A DNA stretch of 64,000 nt, from NCBI RefSeq assembly GCF_001427825.1, contig NZ_LMGT01000004.1:1-64000 (forward strand). The letters are read 5' to 3'. Position numbers and translations under genes: made by a program. The notes beneath the pieces are model-generated. The model was given only the letters and a program-made list of their open reading frames with translations, had not been told where the DNA came from and did not search any database. Each line of letters begins with the position of its first letter. Position 1 is the stretch's first letter. This document shows positions 53,827 through 62,905 of this stretch, piece after piece. The stretch comes from Brevundimonas sp. Root608 (GTDB taxonomy: Bacteria > Pseudomonadota > Alphaproteobacteria > Caulobacterales > Caulobacteraceae).

Positions 53827-54264
53827 TCACTCAAGCGCCGCGGCGATGCGGTCGGCGAGCGCGCGCAGGGTTTCGGTGTCGGCCATGGGGGCGTGGCCGT
53901 GGCCCTTCATCGCCCGGTCGGCCCAGCGGGGGATGATGTGGAAATGCAGGTGGAAGACGGTCTGGCCGCCCGCCTCGCCGTTGAACTGCATGATCTGGAG
54001 GCCGTCGGGCTGCAGCGCCTTTTCGACCGCGCGGGCGGTGCGCCGCGTCGCCTCGGCGAGGCGGGCGAGGGCGTCAGGCTCGATCTCCAGCAGGGTGCGG
54101 GCCGTGGAGGTCTTCGAGACCAGCAGGACGTGGCCTTCCGACTGGGGGAAGACGTCCATGAAGGCGAGGACGTGATCATCCTCCCAGACCTTCACCGACG
54201 GGATTTCGCCGCGCAGGATCTTTGCGAAGATGTTGTCGGGATCATACGGGGCGTTGAGGGTCAT
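53827..54264 (-). CDS. HIT family hydrolase
   Basis: 145 residues from ATG 54264 (MTLNAPYDPDNIFAKI). The histidine triad HLHFHIIP is intact and FAKILRGEIPSVKVWEDD matches the family. HIT proteins hydrolyse nucleotide phosphoramidates and similar compounds; cytoplasmic. Confidence 0.95.
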   Translation of the reverse strand: MTLNAPYDPDNIFAKILRGEIPSVKVWEDDHVLAFMDVFPQSEGHVLLVSKTSTARTLLEIEPDALARLAEATRRTARAVEKALQPDGLQIMQFNGEAGGQTVFHLHFHIIPRWADRAMKGHGHAPMADTETLRALADRIAAALE

Positions 54265-54368
54265 GGCAGGCTCCGGGCGGCTGTCAGGCGAGGCTAGCAA
54301 CGGAGGCGAGACGAGGGGAGCCCCGGCGGCCGTCGGGTGTTATGGTCAAGGTCAAAAGGGAGTCGGCC

Positions 54369-54728
54369 ATGTTGCGGTTCATCGTCCAGTTTCTCGTCAC
54401 CTGCCTGGCCCTGTGGCTGGCGGCGCAGGTCGTGCCGGGCGTCGGGTTCACCGACACCCCCTCGCTGCTGCTGGCGGCGGTGCTGCTGGGCGTGGCCAAC
54501 GCCATCGTGCGGCCGATCCTGACGATCCTGACCTTCCCGCTGACCATCATCACCTTCGGCCTGTTCCTGCTGGTGGTGAATGCGGCGGTGATCGGCCTGG
54601 TGGCGATGCTGCTGGGCGGGTTCGTGGTCGACGGCCTGGCGGCCGGGATCGGCGCGGCCATCGTCACCGGCATCGTCAGCTGGATCGCCGGCTGGTTCAT
54701 CGGCGAGGACCCGAAGCGCGACGGCTGA
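54369..54728 (+). CDS. Phage holin family / YvlD-like membrane protein
   Basis: 119 residues from ATG 54369 with GGGAG upstream. Four membrane helices (about 2-22, 30-52, 56-78 and 86-110). The RPILTILTFPLTIITFGLFLLVVNA stretch is the PF04020 signature. Despite the family name it is a normal chromosomal membrane protein; no phage genes are near. Confidence 0.85.
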   Translation: MLRFIVQFLVTCLALWLAAQVVPGVGFTDTPSLLLAAVLLGVANAIVRPILTILTFPLTIITFGLFLLVVNAAVIGLVAMLLGGFVVDGLAAGIGAAIVTGIVSWIAGWFIGEDPKRDG

Positions 54729-54732
54729 GCCA

Positions 54733-55887
54733 TCAGCCGCCCCTGCGGAAGGGCGAGAGCTCTTCGGCCATCACGGCGATCTCGGCCTCCACGGCGGGCC
54801 GCTCGCCTTCCAGATAGCGGGCCACGGGCTCGCGCAGGGCCGGGTCGGCGATGAAGTGGGCCGAGTAGACGGGGGAGGGCAGGTAGCCGCGGGCGATCTT
54901 GTGCTCGCCCTGGGCCCCGGCCTCGACACGCGACAGGCCGCGCGAGATCGCGAAGTCGATGGCCTGGTAATAGCAGAGCTCGAAATGGAGGAAGGGGACC
55001 TCCTCCAGCGCGCCCCACTGGCGGCCGTAGAGGGCGTCGGCGCCGATCAGGTTCAGGGCGCCCGCGATGGCTTGACCGTCCCGGAAGGCCATGACCAGGG
55101 CGATGCGGTCGGCCATGGTCGCGCCGAGGCGGGTGAAGAAGTCGCGCGTCAGATAGGGCCGGCCCCATTTCCGCTCGCCGGTGTCCATGTAGAAGGCGAA
55201 GAAGGCGTCCCAGTGCGCTTCGGTGATGCCGGCGCCGGTCAGGACGCGGATGTCGAGCCCGGCCCGGGCCTCGCGGCGTTCGCGGCGGATGGTCTTGCGG
55301 CGGTTCGAGGACAGGGCGGACAGGAAGTCGTCGAAGGTCGCATAGCCGTCGTTGCGCCAGACGTACTGCATGTCCTGCCGCTGCAGCAGGCCGGCCTCGC
55401 CCATGGCGGCCCATTCGGACCGTGTCGGGAAGTTGACGTGCAGGGAGGAGACGCCGAGCCGCTCGGTCAGGGCCAGGGCGCCCTGCAGCAGGGCTTGCCG
55501 GATCGTGGCCGGGTCGGCGTCGGGATGGGCGAGGAAGCGCGGGCCGGTGACGGGGGTGAAGGGCACGGCGGCCAGCAGCTTGGGATAGTAGCGGCCGCCG
55601 GCGCGTTCGTAGGCGTCGGCCCAGCTGTGATCGAAGACGTATTCGCCCTGGCTGTGGCCCTTGAGCCAGAGGGGCATGACGCCGAGGACGCGGCCGGTTT
55701 CGTCCCTGAGCGACAGGTGGCGGCCGGCCCAGCCCTGCTGCGGGACGGCGCTGCCGGAGGCCTCGCAGGCATCGAGGAAGTCGAAGGAGACGAACGGGTC
55801 GCCGGAGGGGGCGGCGCAGGCGTCCCACGCCTCGCGGCCGATGTCGGCGACCCGGTCGTGGACGTGGATCGTGAATCCCGTGCTCAT
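54733..55887 (-). CDS. FemAB-like GNAT N-acyltransferase (DUF482)
   Basis: 384 residues. The core SSNRRKTIRRERREA and GERKWGRPYLTRDFF belong to the DUF482/PF04339 family with a double-GNAT fold, related to FemABX peptidyltransferases; GALNLIGADALYGRQWGA is also typical. Enzymes of this group transfer acyl or aminoacyl groups; the substrate here is unknown. Cytoplasmic. Confidence 0.9.
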   Translation of the reverse strand: MSTGFTIHVHDRVADIGREAWDACAAPSGDPFVSFDFLDACEASGSAVPQQGWAGRHLSLRDETGRVLGVMPLWLKGHSQGEYVFDHSWADAYERAGGRYYPKLLAAVPFTPVTGPRFLAHPDADPATIRQALLQGALALTERLGVSSLHVNFPTRSEWAAMGEAGLLQRQDMQYVWRNDGYATFDDFLSALSSNRRKTIRRERREARAGLDIRVLTGAGITEAHWDAFFAFYMDTGERKWGRPYLTRDFFTRLGATMADRIALVMAFRDGQAIAGALNLIGADALYGRQWGALEEVPFLHFELCYYQAIDFAISRGLSRVEAGAQGEHKIARGYLPSPVYSAHFIADPALREPVARYLEGERPAVEAEIAVMAEELSPFRRGG

Positions 55888-55947
55888 GCGGGCGTCCCGC
55901 GAAGCGGGCCTTGATCTTCGCGGCGCGCCGGTCGGGCGAGGGGAAGC

Positions 55948-56052
55948 TTCATCACGAAGGACACGAAGGGTTCACAAAGCACACGAGGGGACTTGCGCAT
56001 GGCTCCGGCCCCGTTGTGCCCTTCGTGAGACCTTCGTGTCCTTTGTGATGAA
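55948..56052. repeat. 105-bp inverted repeat between GNAT and RidA genes
   Basis: 22-base arms with one mismatch (55948-55969 and 56031-56052; TTCATCACGAAGGACACGAA type) enclosing about 60 bases. It lies 5' of the GNAT gene and 3' of the RidA gene, both on the minus strand. A different family from the GTCATCC type. Confidence 0.85.
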
Positions 56053-56077
56053 CCCGCTTCGCGGGGGAAGTCAGTGG

Positions 56078-56536
56078 TCACCGCACCTCGACGATGGCGT
56101 CCACCTCGACGGCGAAGCCGAGGGGGAGTTTGTAGACGCCGACGGCCGAGCGGGCGTGGCGGCCCTTGTCGCCGAAGACCTCGACCATCAGGTCCGAGCA
56201 GCCGTTGATGACGGCGGGGATGGCCTCGAAGTCGCCGGCGGCCTGGACGAAGCCGCCCAGTTTGACCACGCGGACGACGCGCTCGAGATCGCCGTCCAGG
56301 GCGGCCGACATCTGGGCCAGCAGGTTGACGCCGCACATGCGGGCCGCGTCCTTCGCCTGGTCCGGCGAGACGTCGGCGCCGACGGTGCCCTTGATCCCGC
56401 CCGCGGCGTCGTTCGACAGTTGGCCGGAGATGTGGACCAGGTTCCCGGTCTGGACGAAGGGCACATAGTTGGCGACCGCCTTGGCGGGTTCCGGCAGGGA
56501 GATGCCGAGTTCGGCGAGGCGGGCGGCGACGGTCAT
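56078..56536 (-). CDS. RidA family protein
   Basis: 152 residues from ATG 56536, with AGGAG upstream. LVHISGQLSND and RSAVGVYKLPLGFAVEVDAIVEV match the YjgF/YER057c/UK114 family. RidA enzymes hydrolyse reactive enamine/imine intermediates; this longer branch (about 150 residues) is of less certain activity. Confidence 0.9.
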   Translation of the reverse strand: MTVAARLAELGISLPEPAKAVANYVPFVQTGNLVHISGQLSNDAAGGIKGTVGADVSPDQAKDAARMCGVNLLAQMSAALDGDLERVVRVVKLGGFVQAAGDFEAIPAVINGCSDLMVEVFGDKGRHARSAVGVYKLPLGFAVEVDAIVEVR

Positions 56537-56913
56537 GGGAAGGCTCCTGGGGGTTTGGCGGCGGTTTAGCGCGGCCGGATCGTATTGTCTTCTCCCTCTC
56601 CCGAAGTGGGGAGGGATGTCGGCGTGAAGCGACGACTGGGTGGGGAAGTGTGAAGCCGGGCGCCGTCGGGGCGGGACTGGCGTTCCCACCCGGGCTCCGC
56701 TGCGCTTCGCCGTTCCTCCCCCTGAAGGGGAGGGATAAAAAATGCGGTATTTTAATACCGTTCCCTGATAAGCATTCTATTTCAATAGGATAGTCTATAT
56801 GTACGCATCTTGTCTGCCTTGACCCCACGCCCCCCTTCCTCTATCAGCGCGCCTTCCGCTCGTCCCCGTCATCGGGAGGGGCCCTCCGTTCGTCTGTCCC
56901 AGGAACCCCGAAC
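56537..56913. other. 377-base intergenic region with degenerate palindromes
   Basis: No gene seen. Positions 56590-56735 hold a worn palindromic repeat (CCCTCTCCC..GGGGAGGG and CCTCCCC-CTGAA-GGGGAGG near 56715-56733). Positions 56738-56812 are a distinct AT-rich patch. The rest leads to the rplM ribosome site. Confidence 0.7.
56738..56812 (+). promoter_or_regulatory. AT-rich control region upstream of rplM
   Basis: About one third GC in a ~68% GC neighbourhood. Contains CGGTATT-TT-AATACCG (56745-56760) and CTATT-TC-AATAG (56777-56788), two dyads, and a -10-like TATATG at 56796-56801. Likely the promoter/operator of rplM-rpsI; the protein that binds is unknown. Confidence 0.5.
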
Positions 56914-57390
56914 ATGCTGAAGAGCACCACGGTCGCGCTGAAGCCGGCCGAGGTCACGAAGAAGTGGATTCACATCGACGCCGAAGGCGTCGTCGTGGGC
57001 CGTCTCGCGACCTTCATCGCCAACCGTCTGCGCGGCAAGCACCGCGGCGACTACACCCCCCACGTCGATTGCGGCGACTATGTCGTCGTCACCAACGTCG
57101 ACAAGGTGGTGTTCACCGGCAAGAAGAACACCGACAAGATCTACTACCGCCACACCGGCCACCCGGGCGGCGTCAAGCAGACGACCCCGGAGAAGGTCCT
57201 GAACGGCCGCTTCCCCGAGCGCGTGCTGGAGAAGGCCGTCGAGCGCATGCTGCCCAAGGAGAGCCCGCTGGCCCGCCTGCAGATGACGCACCTGCGCCTG
57301 TTCGCCGGCGCGGCGCACACCCATGAAGCCCAACAGCCGGAAACGATCGACTTCAAGTCGGCGTCCGCCAAGAACACCCGGAGCGTCTGA
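56914..57390 (+). CDS. rplM: 50S ribosomal protein L13
   Basis: 158 residues with the signature [35 protein letters not shown] at the end and [25 protein letters not shown] at the start. Early-assembly 23S rRNA-binding protein. rpsI follows after two bases. Confidence 0.98.
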   Translation: MLKSTTVALKPAEVTKKWIHIDAEGVVVGRLATFIANRLRGKHRGDYTPHVDCGDYVVVTNVDKVVFTGKKNTDKIYYRHTGHPGGVKQTTPEKVLNGRFPERVLEKAVERMLPKESPLARLQMTHLRLFAGAAHTHEAQQPETIDFKSASAKNTRSV

Positions 57391-57392
57391 GC

Positions 57393-57926
57393 ATGACCGA
57401 CGTGACTGCTGAAACGCCTGTCGTCGAGAACGACGCTCCCGCCGCCGCGCCCGCCGCGACCGGCTTCGATGCCCTCAAGGGCATGGGCACCGCCTCGGCC
57501 TCCGAGGACGCCCCGGTCTATGTCCAGAAGCTGGACGCCCAGGGCCGCGCCTATTCGACCGGCAAGCGCAAGAACGCGATCGCCCGCGTGTGGATCAAGC
57601 CCGGCTCGGGCAAGATCACCATCAACGGCAAGGATCAGATGCAGTATTTCGCCCGCGAAATCCTGCGCATGATGATCGCCCAGCCGCTGGAAGTGACCGA
57701 CCGCCTGACCCAGTTCGACGTCGACTGCACCGTGCAGGGCTCGGGCCTGTCGGGCCAGGCCGGCGCCATCCGCCACGGCCTGTCGCACGCCCTGACCCAC
57801 TATGAGCCGGCGCTGCGCCCGGTCCTGAAGCCGCACGGCTTCCTGACCCGCGACAGCCGCGTCGTCGAGCGCAAGAAGTACGGCCGCGCCAAGGCCCGCA
57901 AGTCCTTCCAGTTCTCGAAGCGCTAG
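57393..57926 (+). CDS. rpsI: 30S ribosomal protein S9
   Basis: 177 residues: an Ala-rich acidic N-terminal extension of about 45 residues, then [27 protein letters not shown] and the C-terminal [28 protein letters not shown] tail that reaches the P-site tRNA. The N-terminal extension is common in Alphaproteobacteria. Terminator at 57951-57982. Confidence 0.98.
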   Translation: MTDVTAETPVVENDAPAAAPAATGFDALKGMGTASASEDAPVYVQKLDAQGRAYSTGKRKNAIARVWIKPGSGKITINGKDQMQYFAREILRMMIAQPLEVTDRLTQFDVDCTVQGSGLSGQAGAIRHGLSHALTHYEPALRPVLKPHGFLTRDSRVVERKKYGRAKARKSFQFSKR

Positions 57927-57950
57927 GCCGTTTCACATACGGTATGGAGG

Positions 57951-57982
57951 AGGGCGCTTCGGGAAACCGGAGCGCCCTTTTT
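57951..57982 (+). terminator. Intrinsic terminator of rplM-rpsI
   Basis: A 12-bp stem with one G-U pair (57951-57962 with 57967-57978), loop GAAA, then TTTTT. It lies 24 bases past rpsI. Confidence 0.92.
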
Positions 57983-57996
57983 CTTTGGAGACGCCA

Positions 57997-58431
57997 GTGG
58001 CCATCACGATCGAAAAGGGCATCGAGCAACCGCCGACGCACTGCGATTGCTGTGGTCGTGCGACGCGTGCGTTGAGTGGTTACGCCTCGGACGAGCTTGG
58101 GGCGCTCGCCACGTATATGGTCCAATGGACCGACGGCCACGTGGTCGCGAACGGCGCCAATTTCGATCTCATCGTCGGTGCATGGGGCGGCGCTCCCTCA
58201 TCGAAGCGCATCGCGGTGAGCCTTGAGTATCGGCAAATGGCGTCGGGGCCGGGCTTTACGATCATCGACGCGCCTGACCGCGCCTTCTCGATGAGCCCCG
58301 TTGTCGGCGAAGCGTTGAGCCGCAGCGATGTCGTCGGCACAAAGCTGGCGGACGAGGTTTTCGCCATCATCGACGCAATCTGGCTACAGGACGAGCGCAT
58401 CCGCGATCTGCGCCCTGAGAACCAAATCTAA
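57997..58431 (+). CDS. Hypothetical protein with CxCC motif
   Basis: 144 residues from GTG 57997, set by GGAG at 57987-57990; TTG 57985 would place the start inside it. The N-terminus has HCDCCGRAT, a possible metal-binding knuckle. The middle TYMVQWTDGHVVANGANFDLIVGAWG suggests a beta-rich fold. No family recognised. G+C and codon use are a little lower than in neighbours. 16 bases before argC. Confidence 0.65.
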   Translation: MAITIEKGIEQPPTHCDCCGRATRALSGYASDELGALATYMVQWTDGHVVANGANFDLIVGAWGGAPSSKRIAVSLEYRQMASGPGFTIIDAPDRAFSMSPVVGEALSRSDVVGTKLADEVFAIIDAIWLQDERIRDLRPENQI

Positions 58432-58447
58432 GAGCAGACGTCCGGAC

Positions 58448-59395
58448 ATGACCCACACCATCTTCATCGACGGCGAGGCCGGGACCACGGGGCTGGAGAT
58501 CCGCGAGCGGCTGGAGGCGCGCTCCGATCTGGAACTGATCCTGCTGGGCGACCGGCGGCGCGACGTGGAGGCGCGGCGCGAGGCGCTGAACGCCGCCGAT
58601 GCGGTGATCCTGTGCCTGCCGGATGAGGCGGCGAAGGAAGCCGTGGCGATGATCGAGAACCCCGCCGTACGGGTGATCGACGCCTCGACGGCGTATCGGG
58701 TCGATCCGGCATGGACCTATGGCTTCGCCGAGATGGCGCCGGGTCAGCGGGAGAAGATCGCGGCCTCGAAACGGGTGTCGAACCCGGGCTGCTATCCGAC
58801 CGGCTTCATCGGCCTGGTCCGGCCGCTGGTCAGCGCGGGGATCATTCCGGCGGGCTGGCCGGTCACGGTCAACGCCGTGTCGGGATACTCCGGCGGCGGC
58901 AAGGCCATGATCATCCGCTACGAGGACGAGACCTGCTCGGCCCATACGACCGAGGCCTTCCACGCCTACGGCCTGTCGCTGCAGCACAAGCATGTGCCGG
59001 AGATGACGCTGCACACCGGGCTGGAGCGGCGCGTGCTGTTCGCCCCGGCGGTGGGGCGGTATCTGCAGGGGATGCTGGTCGAGGTTCCGCTGCACCTCGG
59101 GGCCCTGCCGAAGTCGCCGTCGGTCGAGGTGGTGCACGGCGCCCTGGCCGCGGCCTATGCCGGCTGCCGCTTCGTCGAGGTGGCCGAGCTGGAGGAGACC
59201 GAGGCCATGACTGGGATCGATCCCGAGGGGCTGAACGGGACCAACCGGATGCGGCTGCATGTGTTCGGCGACCGGGGCGCGGAGCAGGTGCGGCTGGTGG
59301 CCCTGCTGGACAACCTCGGCAAGGGGGCGTCGGGAGCGGCGGTGCAGAACCTGAACCTGATGCTGGGGCTTGGGGAAGATACTGGCCTTTCGTGA
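58448..59395 (+). CDS. argC: N-acetyl-gamma-glutamyl-phosphate reductase (type 2)
   Basis: 315 residues from ATG 58448. IDGEAGTTGLEIRERL nucleotide loop, SNPGCYPTGFIGLVRPL with the catalytic Cys, and VSGYSGGGKAMI. Type 2 (short) ArgC. NADPH-dependent third step of arginine synthesis. Next to rpsI, as in other Alphaproteobacteria. Confidence 0.96.
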   Translation: MTHTIFIDGEAGTTGLEIRERLEARSDLELILLGDRRRDVEARREALNAADAVILCLPDEAAKEAVAMIENPAVRVIDASTAYRVDPAWTYGFAEMAPGQREKIAASKRVSNPGCYPTGFIGLVRPLVSAGIIPAGWPVTVNAVSGYSGGGKAMIIRYEDETCSAHTTEAFHAYGLSLQHKHVPEMTLHTGLERRVLFAPAVGRYLQGMLVEVPLHLGALPKSPSVEVVHGALAAAYAGCRFVEVAELEETEAMTGIDPEGLNGTNRMRLHVFGDRGAEQVRLVALLDNLGKGASGAAVQNLNLMLGLGEDTGLS

Positions 59396-59396
59396 T

Positions 59397-59420
59397 CCTT
59401 CTCCCCTCGGGGGGAGAAGG
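59397..59420. repeat. Hairpin repeat after argC
   Basis: Perfect 10-bp arms CCTTCTCCCC (59397-59406) and GGGGAGAAGG (59411-59420), loop TCGG, one base past the argC stop. No T tract. A decayed relative may be at 40674-40695. Confidence 0.8.
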
Positions 59421-59465
59421 AAGGCGCACTTGAAACTTCCGCGGCGACGCCGACGTATCTCCGGC

Positions 59466-59960
59466 ATGAGCCCGATCAACCGCCGCCATCTGCTCGTGAC
59501 CGCCGGGGCGGTCGCCGTGTCCGCCTGTTCGCCCGGGCGCGCGGATGCGTCGGAGCGGCAGTACGCCGGTTCGCCGTTCCGGCGGATCACCGACGCCCAG
59601 TGGCGTCAGCGGCTGCCGCGGGCCAGCTATGACGTGCTGCGCCATGAGGCGACGGAGCGGCCCGGGACCAGTCAGCTGAACAATGAGCACCGGCGCGGGA
59701 CCTTCGTCTGTCGCGGCTGCGACCTGCCGTTGTTCCGGTCGTCGTGGAAGTTCGACAGCGGCACGGGGTGGCCCAGCTTCTATGACGTCATCGCAGCCAA
59801 CATCGGGACGAAGACCGACTTCGCCATCGGCTTTCCGCGGACGGAGTATCACTGCGCCCGCTGCCTCGGGCATCAGGGGCATCTGTTCATGGACGGGCCG
59901 AGACCGACCGGAAAACGCTATTGCAACAACGGCGTGGCGCTGAAGTTTCAGCCGGCCTGA
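59466..59960 (+). CDS. msrB: Peptide-methionine (R)-S-oxide reductase
   Basis: 164 residues from ATG 59466. The N-terminus (NRRHLLVTAGAVAVSAC) is a combined twin-Arg and lipobox-like signal, so it is probably exported and anchored. Zinc Cys pairs CRGC and CARC; catalytic Cys in RYCNNGVALKF. It repairs oxidised Met in envelope proteins. Overlaps the end of the convergent membrane gene by 13 bases. Confidence 0.92.
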   Translation: MSPINRRHLLVTAGAVAVSACSPGRADASERQYAGSPFRRITDAQWRQRLPRASYDVLRHEATERPGTSQLNNEHRRGTFVCRGCDLPLFRSSWKFDSGTGWPSFYDVIAANIGTKTDFAIGFPRTEYHCARCLGHQGHLFMDGPRPTGKRYCNNGVALKFQPA

Positions 59961-60331
59961 GAGCGGGCCTTGATCGCGGACTCGGCCGTCACCCCGAACC
60001 AGACGGCGGCGATGATGACCAGCAGGCCGTAGTCGCGACCCGGCCAGAAGACGGGCACGGCGGCGGAGAGAATGACCATCATCGGGAACAGGGTGGCCCA
60101 GACGGCCGTGCCCGGCGCGTCCGGATGGATCATCGGCGGGCGCGGCGTGATCTTCATCATCCGCAGCATCACCGGATTGAGCAGCACGAAGCCGCCGGCG
60201 CAGATGATAGCCAGCAACGGATTGCGGATCAGGCCGACGGGCGGGCCGTAGACGGTGGCGGTGATGACCACCAGCAGCAGGGCGAAGCCGGTGGTGACGG
60301 CCAGCAGGAGATTGGGTTCCAGACGCTTCAA
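59948..60331 (-). CDS. Small membrane protein of unknown function, coupled to phaC
   Basis: 127 residues with four hydrophobic segments (about 8-28, 37-55, 75-95 and 100-118). Its ATG overlaps the phaC stop as ATGA, so it is in the same transcript. No family recognised. Confidence 0.72.
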   Translation of the reverse strand: MKRLEPNLLLAVTTGFALLLVVITATVYGPPVGLIRNPLLAIICAGGFVLLNPVMLRMMKITPRPPMIHPDAPGTAVWATLFPMMVILSAAVPVFWPGRDYGLLVIIAAVWFGVTAESAIKARSQAG

Positions 60332-62313
60332 GACTTCACTTTCACATAGGACCCCGGCGCCGGTTCTATCGCAGGAAGCGGGCCCTTTTTGGGGTCGCGG
60401 GCCGGAACCCAGCCGCCGGATTTGTCATGCAGCCAGTCGGCCCAGTGGTTCCACCAGCTGCCGGGATGTTCGACGGCCTTGGCCTGCCATTCGCCGAGCG
60501 TGGCGGGCAGGGCGGGGTTGGTCCAGTGCTGGTATTTGTTGGCCGAGGGCGGATTGACCACCCCGGCGATATGGCCCGATCCGGCGAGCGTCAGGGTCAC
60601 GTCGGCGTTGGAGAAGGCGCGGGCCGAGCGGTAGACCGAATTCATCGGCGCGATATGGTCCTCGCGGCTGGCCTGGAAATAGAGGGGGAGGGTGACCTTG
60701 GACAGGTCGACCTTGAGCCCGCCGATGACGAACTCGCCCCGGGCCAGCCTGTTCTGGCCGTACATGGAGCGGAGGTAGTCCATGTGCAGCTTCTTCGGCA
60801 TGCGGGTCTGGTCGGCGTTCCAGAACAGCAGGTCGAAGGCGGGCGGGTCCTTGCCCATCAGATAGTTGCTGACGAAGAAGGACCAGATCAGGTCGTTGGC
60901 GCGCAGGGCGTTGAAGGTCTCGGCCATGGAAGCCCCGGGCAGGACGCCGCCGGCGGCGTCCATCTGCTGCTCGATCTCGTTGAGCCAGTGCTCGTCGGTG
61001 AACAGCAGCAGGTCGCCGGCCTCGGCGAAGTCGTGCTGGGCGGCGAAGAAGGTGTTGGCGGTGACGCGCCTGTCGCCCTTCGCGGCCATGTGGGCCAGGG
61101 CCGCGCCCATGAGGGTGCCGCCGATGCAGTAGCCGACGGTGTTGATGTGCTCGGCCTGCGACTGCTCCAGCGCCTTCTCGACAGCGCGGTAGATCCCCTT
61201 TTCCAGATAGTCGTCGAAGCCGAAGCCGGCCTTGTCGACATCCGGATTGACCCAGGAGCAGACGAAGACCGTGAAGCCCTGGGCCGAGAGCCAGCGGATC
61301 ATCGAGTTCTCGGGCTGCAGGTCCAGGATGTAGAATTTGTTGATCCAGGGCGGGAAGATCAGCAGGGGGATGGCGCGCTGTTTCTCCGTCGCGGGATCGA
61401 ACTGGATCAGTTCGAACAGCTCGTCGCGCCAGACCACCTGGCCGGGGGCGGTGGCGACGTTCTCGCCGACGACGAATTTGCCGTAATCGGCCTGGCTGAT
61501 CTTCAGCTTGCCGGCGCCGCGCTCCATGTCGGCGGCGAAATTCTGCATCCCCTTCACCAGCGATTCGCCGTTGCTCTCGGCCAGGGCCTTGAGAGCCGCG
61601 GGGTTGGAGGCGAGGAAGTTGGAGGGGGAGAAGGCGTCGGTCAGCAGTCTGGTGAAGAATTCGGCCCGGCGCTTGGTCAGTGGATCGACGTCCTCGACGC
61701 TGGAGACGAGGCCGTTCATCCAGTCCGAGGTCACCAGATAGGACTGGCGCATGACATCGAACATCGGGTTTTCGGACCAGGCGGGGTCCCTGAAGCGCTT
61801 GTCCTTGGACAGTTTCGCCTCGTGGGCGGCGGGGGTCTCGTCCCCGGCGGCGCGGCGGGTCGTGGAGGCCCACAGGTCCATGTAGCGGTTGAACAGATCG
61901 GCCTGGGCGGCGAACAGCTTGTCCGGGCGCGAGGCCAGGCTGGTCATGACGGAGTTCATGGCCGGGCCGACGTTGAACGGGTCGGGCGAGAGGGCGGCGG
62001 GGCGGTCGGCCTGGGACAGGGCGGCCTCGGCGATGGCCGACTGGGCCGTCATGGCCGCCCGGGCCAGGTTCATCGACAGGGTTTCGAGCATCTGGCGCTG
62101 GTCGGCGCCGGGGAAGGCGAAGGCGTCGGCGGCGGCCGGCGCCGGTTCCGGTTGCGGCGCGGGCTGTCCGGGCGGCGGAGCCGGCTTGGCCTCGGCCTGG
62201 GCGGCGCGCGGGCGGGGCGGCTTGGCCGAGGTCGGGCGGCCGGACTTGCGCGGCGGGCGGGGGGCGATCGTCTCCGGATTGGGGGCGGGCGGAGGGGTCG
62301 GGCGCTTGGCCAT
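60328..62313 (-). CDS. phaC: Class I poly(3-hydroxyalkanoate) synthase
   Basis: 661 residues. Lipase-box-like GYCIGGTLMG with catalytic Cys396, then the Asp and His in later segments (ASREDHIAP, SGHIAGVVNPP). Longer than the usual ~590 by about 75 residues at the N-terminus, a Pro/Ala/Arg-rich tail. Polymerises 3-hydroxyacyl-CoA into PHA granules. phaA/phaB/phaR are not nearby; a membrane protein is coupled downstream. Confidence 0.94.
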   Translation of the reverse strand: MAKRPTPPPAPNPETIAPRPPRKSGRPTSAKPPRPRAAQAEAKPAPPPGQPAPQPEPAPAAADAFAFPGADQRQMLETLSMNLARAAMTAQSAIAEAALSQADRPAALSPDPFNVGPAMNSVMTSLASRPDKLFAAQADLFNRYMDLWASTTRRAAGDETPAAHEAKLSKDKRFRDPAWSENPMFDVMRQSYLVTSDWMNGLVSSVEDVDPLTKRRAEFFTRLLTDAFSPSNFLASNPAALKALAESNGESLVKGMQNFAADMERGAGKLKISQADYGKFVVGENVATAPGQVVWRDELFELIQFDPATEKQRAIPLLIFPPWINKFYILDLQPENSMIRWLSAQGFTVFVCSWVNPDVDKAGFGFDDYLEKGIYRAVEKALEQSQAEHINTVGYCIGGTLMGAALAHMAAKGDRRVTANTFFAAQHDFAEAGDLLLFTDEHWLNEIEQQMDAAGGVLPGASMAETFNALRANDLIWSFFVSNYLMGKDPPAFDLLFWNADQTRMPKKLHMDYLRSMYGQNRLARGEFVIGGLKVDLSKVTLPLYFQASREDHIAPMNSVYRSARAFSNADVTLTLAGSGHIAGVVNPPSANKYQHWTNPALPATLGEWQAKAVEHPGSWWNHWADWLHDKSGGWVPARDPKKGPLPAIEPAPGSYVKVKS

Positions 62314-62385
62314 GGGGGAGGGCTCCGGGGTCGTCAGGATCGGTGCAAGGGCCGCGCGCCCTTCCGCCTGTGGCGATCATGGCAT

Positions 62386-62844
62386 ATGACCGCCCCTGAT
62401 ATGAACGCGCCAATCCGGAAAATCGCAGCGATGACGGCGGCGACCCTGCTGACGGGGGGGCTGTCGGCCTGCGCCGGCCTGTTCGACCCCGCCACCGACG
62501 CCACTTCGCCGGTCGCGCCCCGCGTGCAGGCGCTGGTCGACGCGCACCGGGAATACCCCCGCTGGGCCGACTTCCCCAAGGTCGTCGAGCCGCTGCCCGC
62601 GCCGGTCGCCATCGCGGCCCGGGTCAACACGCTGCGGGTGACCGGCGGCAGTCTGGCGGGCGAGGTGTCGCGCATCGACTGGCAGACCGCGGGCGATCCC
62701 GAGGTCTTCGCCGACGACGTCCGGGCGCGGGTCGAGGCCACGCCGGTCGCGCCGGTGACGGCCCAGACCCAGGCGGAGATGGACGAATTCGTGCGCCGCA
62801 CCCGCGAGCGCGGCCGCGCCCCGCCGCCGGTCGATCGCCGGTAG
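62386..62844 (+). CDS. Probable lipoprotein of unknown function
   Basis: 152 residues from ATG 62386 (62401 is possible). Signal with lipobox LSAC about residue 29 (ATLLTGGLSACAGLF). The mature part is Pro/Arg-rich: YPRWADFPKVVEPLP..RVNTLR, and a charged end. Resembles small alphaproteobacterial lipoproteins of unknown role. The frame upstream to 60427 is antisense to phaC and not real. Confidence 0.7.
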   Translation: MTAPDMNAPIRKIAAMTAATLLTGGLSACAGLFDPATDATSPVAPRVQALVDAHREYPRWADFPKVVEPLPAPVAIAARVNTLRVTGGSLAGEVSRIDWQTAGDPEVFADDVRARVEATPVAPVTAQTQAEMDEFVRRTRERGRAPPPVDRR

Positions 62845-62905
62845 ATCCAACAGAACAGTCGCCCGGACGGCAGAATCCGGGGATCATCGCCTCAGGAGAA
62901 CGCCC

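Noticed and set aside
54369..54728. Holin-like gene as a sign of a prophage
   Set aside because: The PF04020 family is mostly ordinary membrane proteins, and no lysis, capsid, integrase or att-like sequence is near.
60427..62385. A long plus-strand frame leading into the lipoprotein
   Set aside because: Antisense to phaC. Only the last 152 residues have a signal peptide and sit outside phaC.
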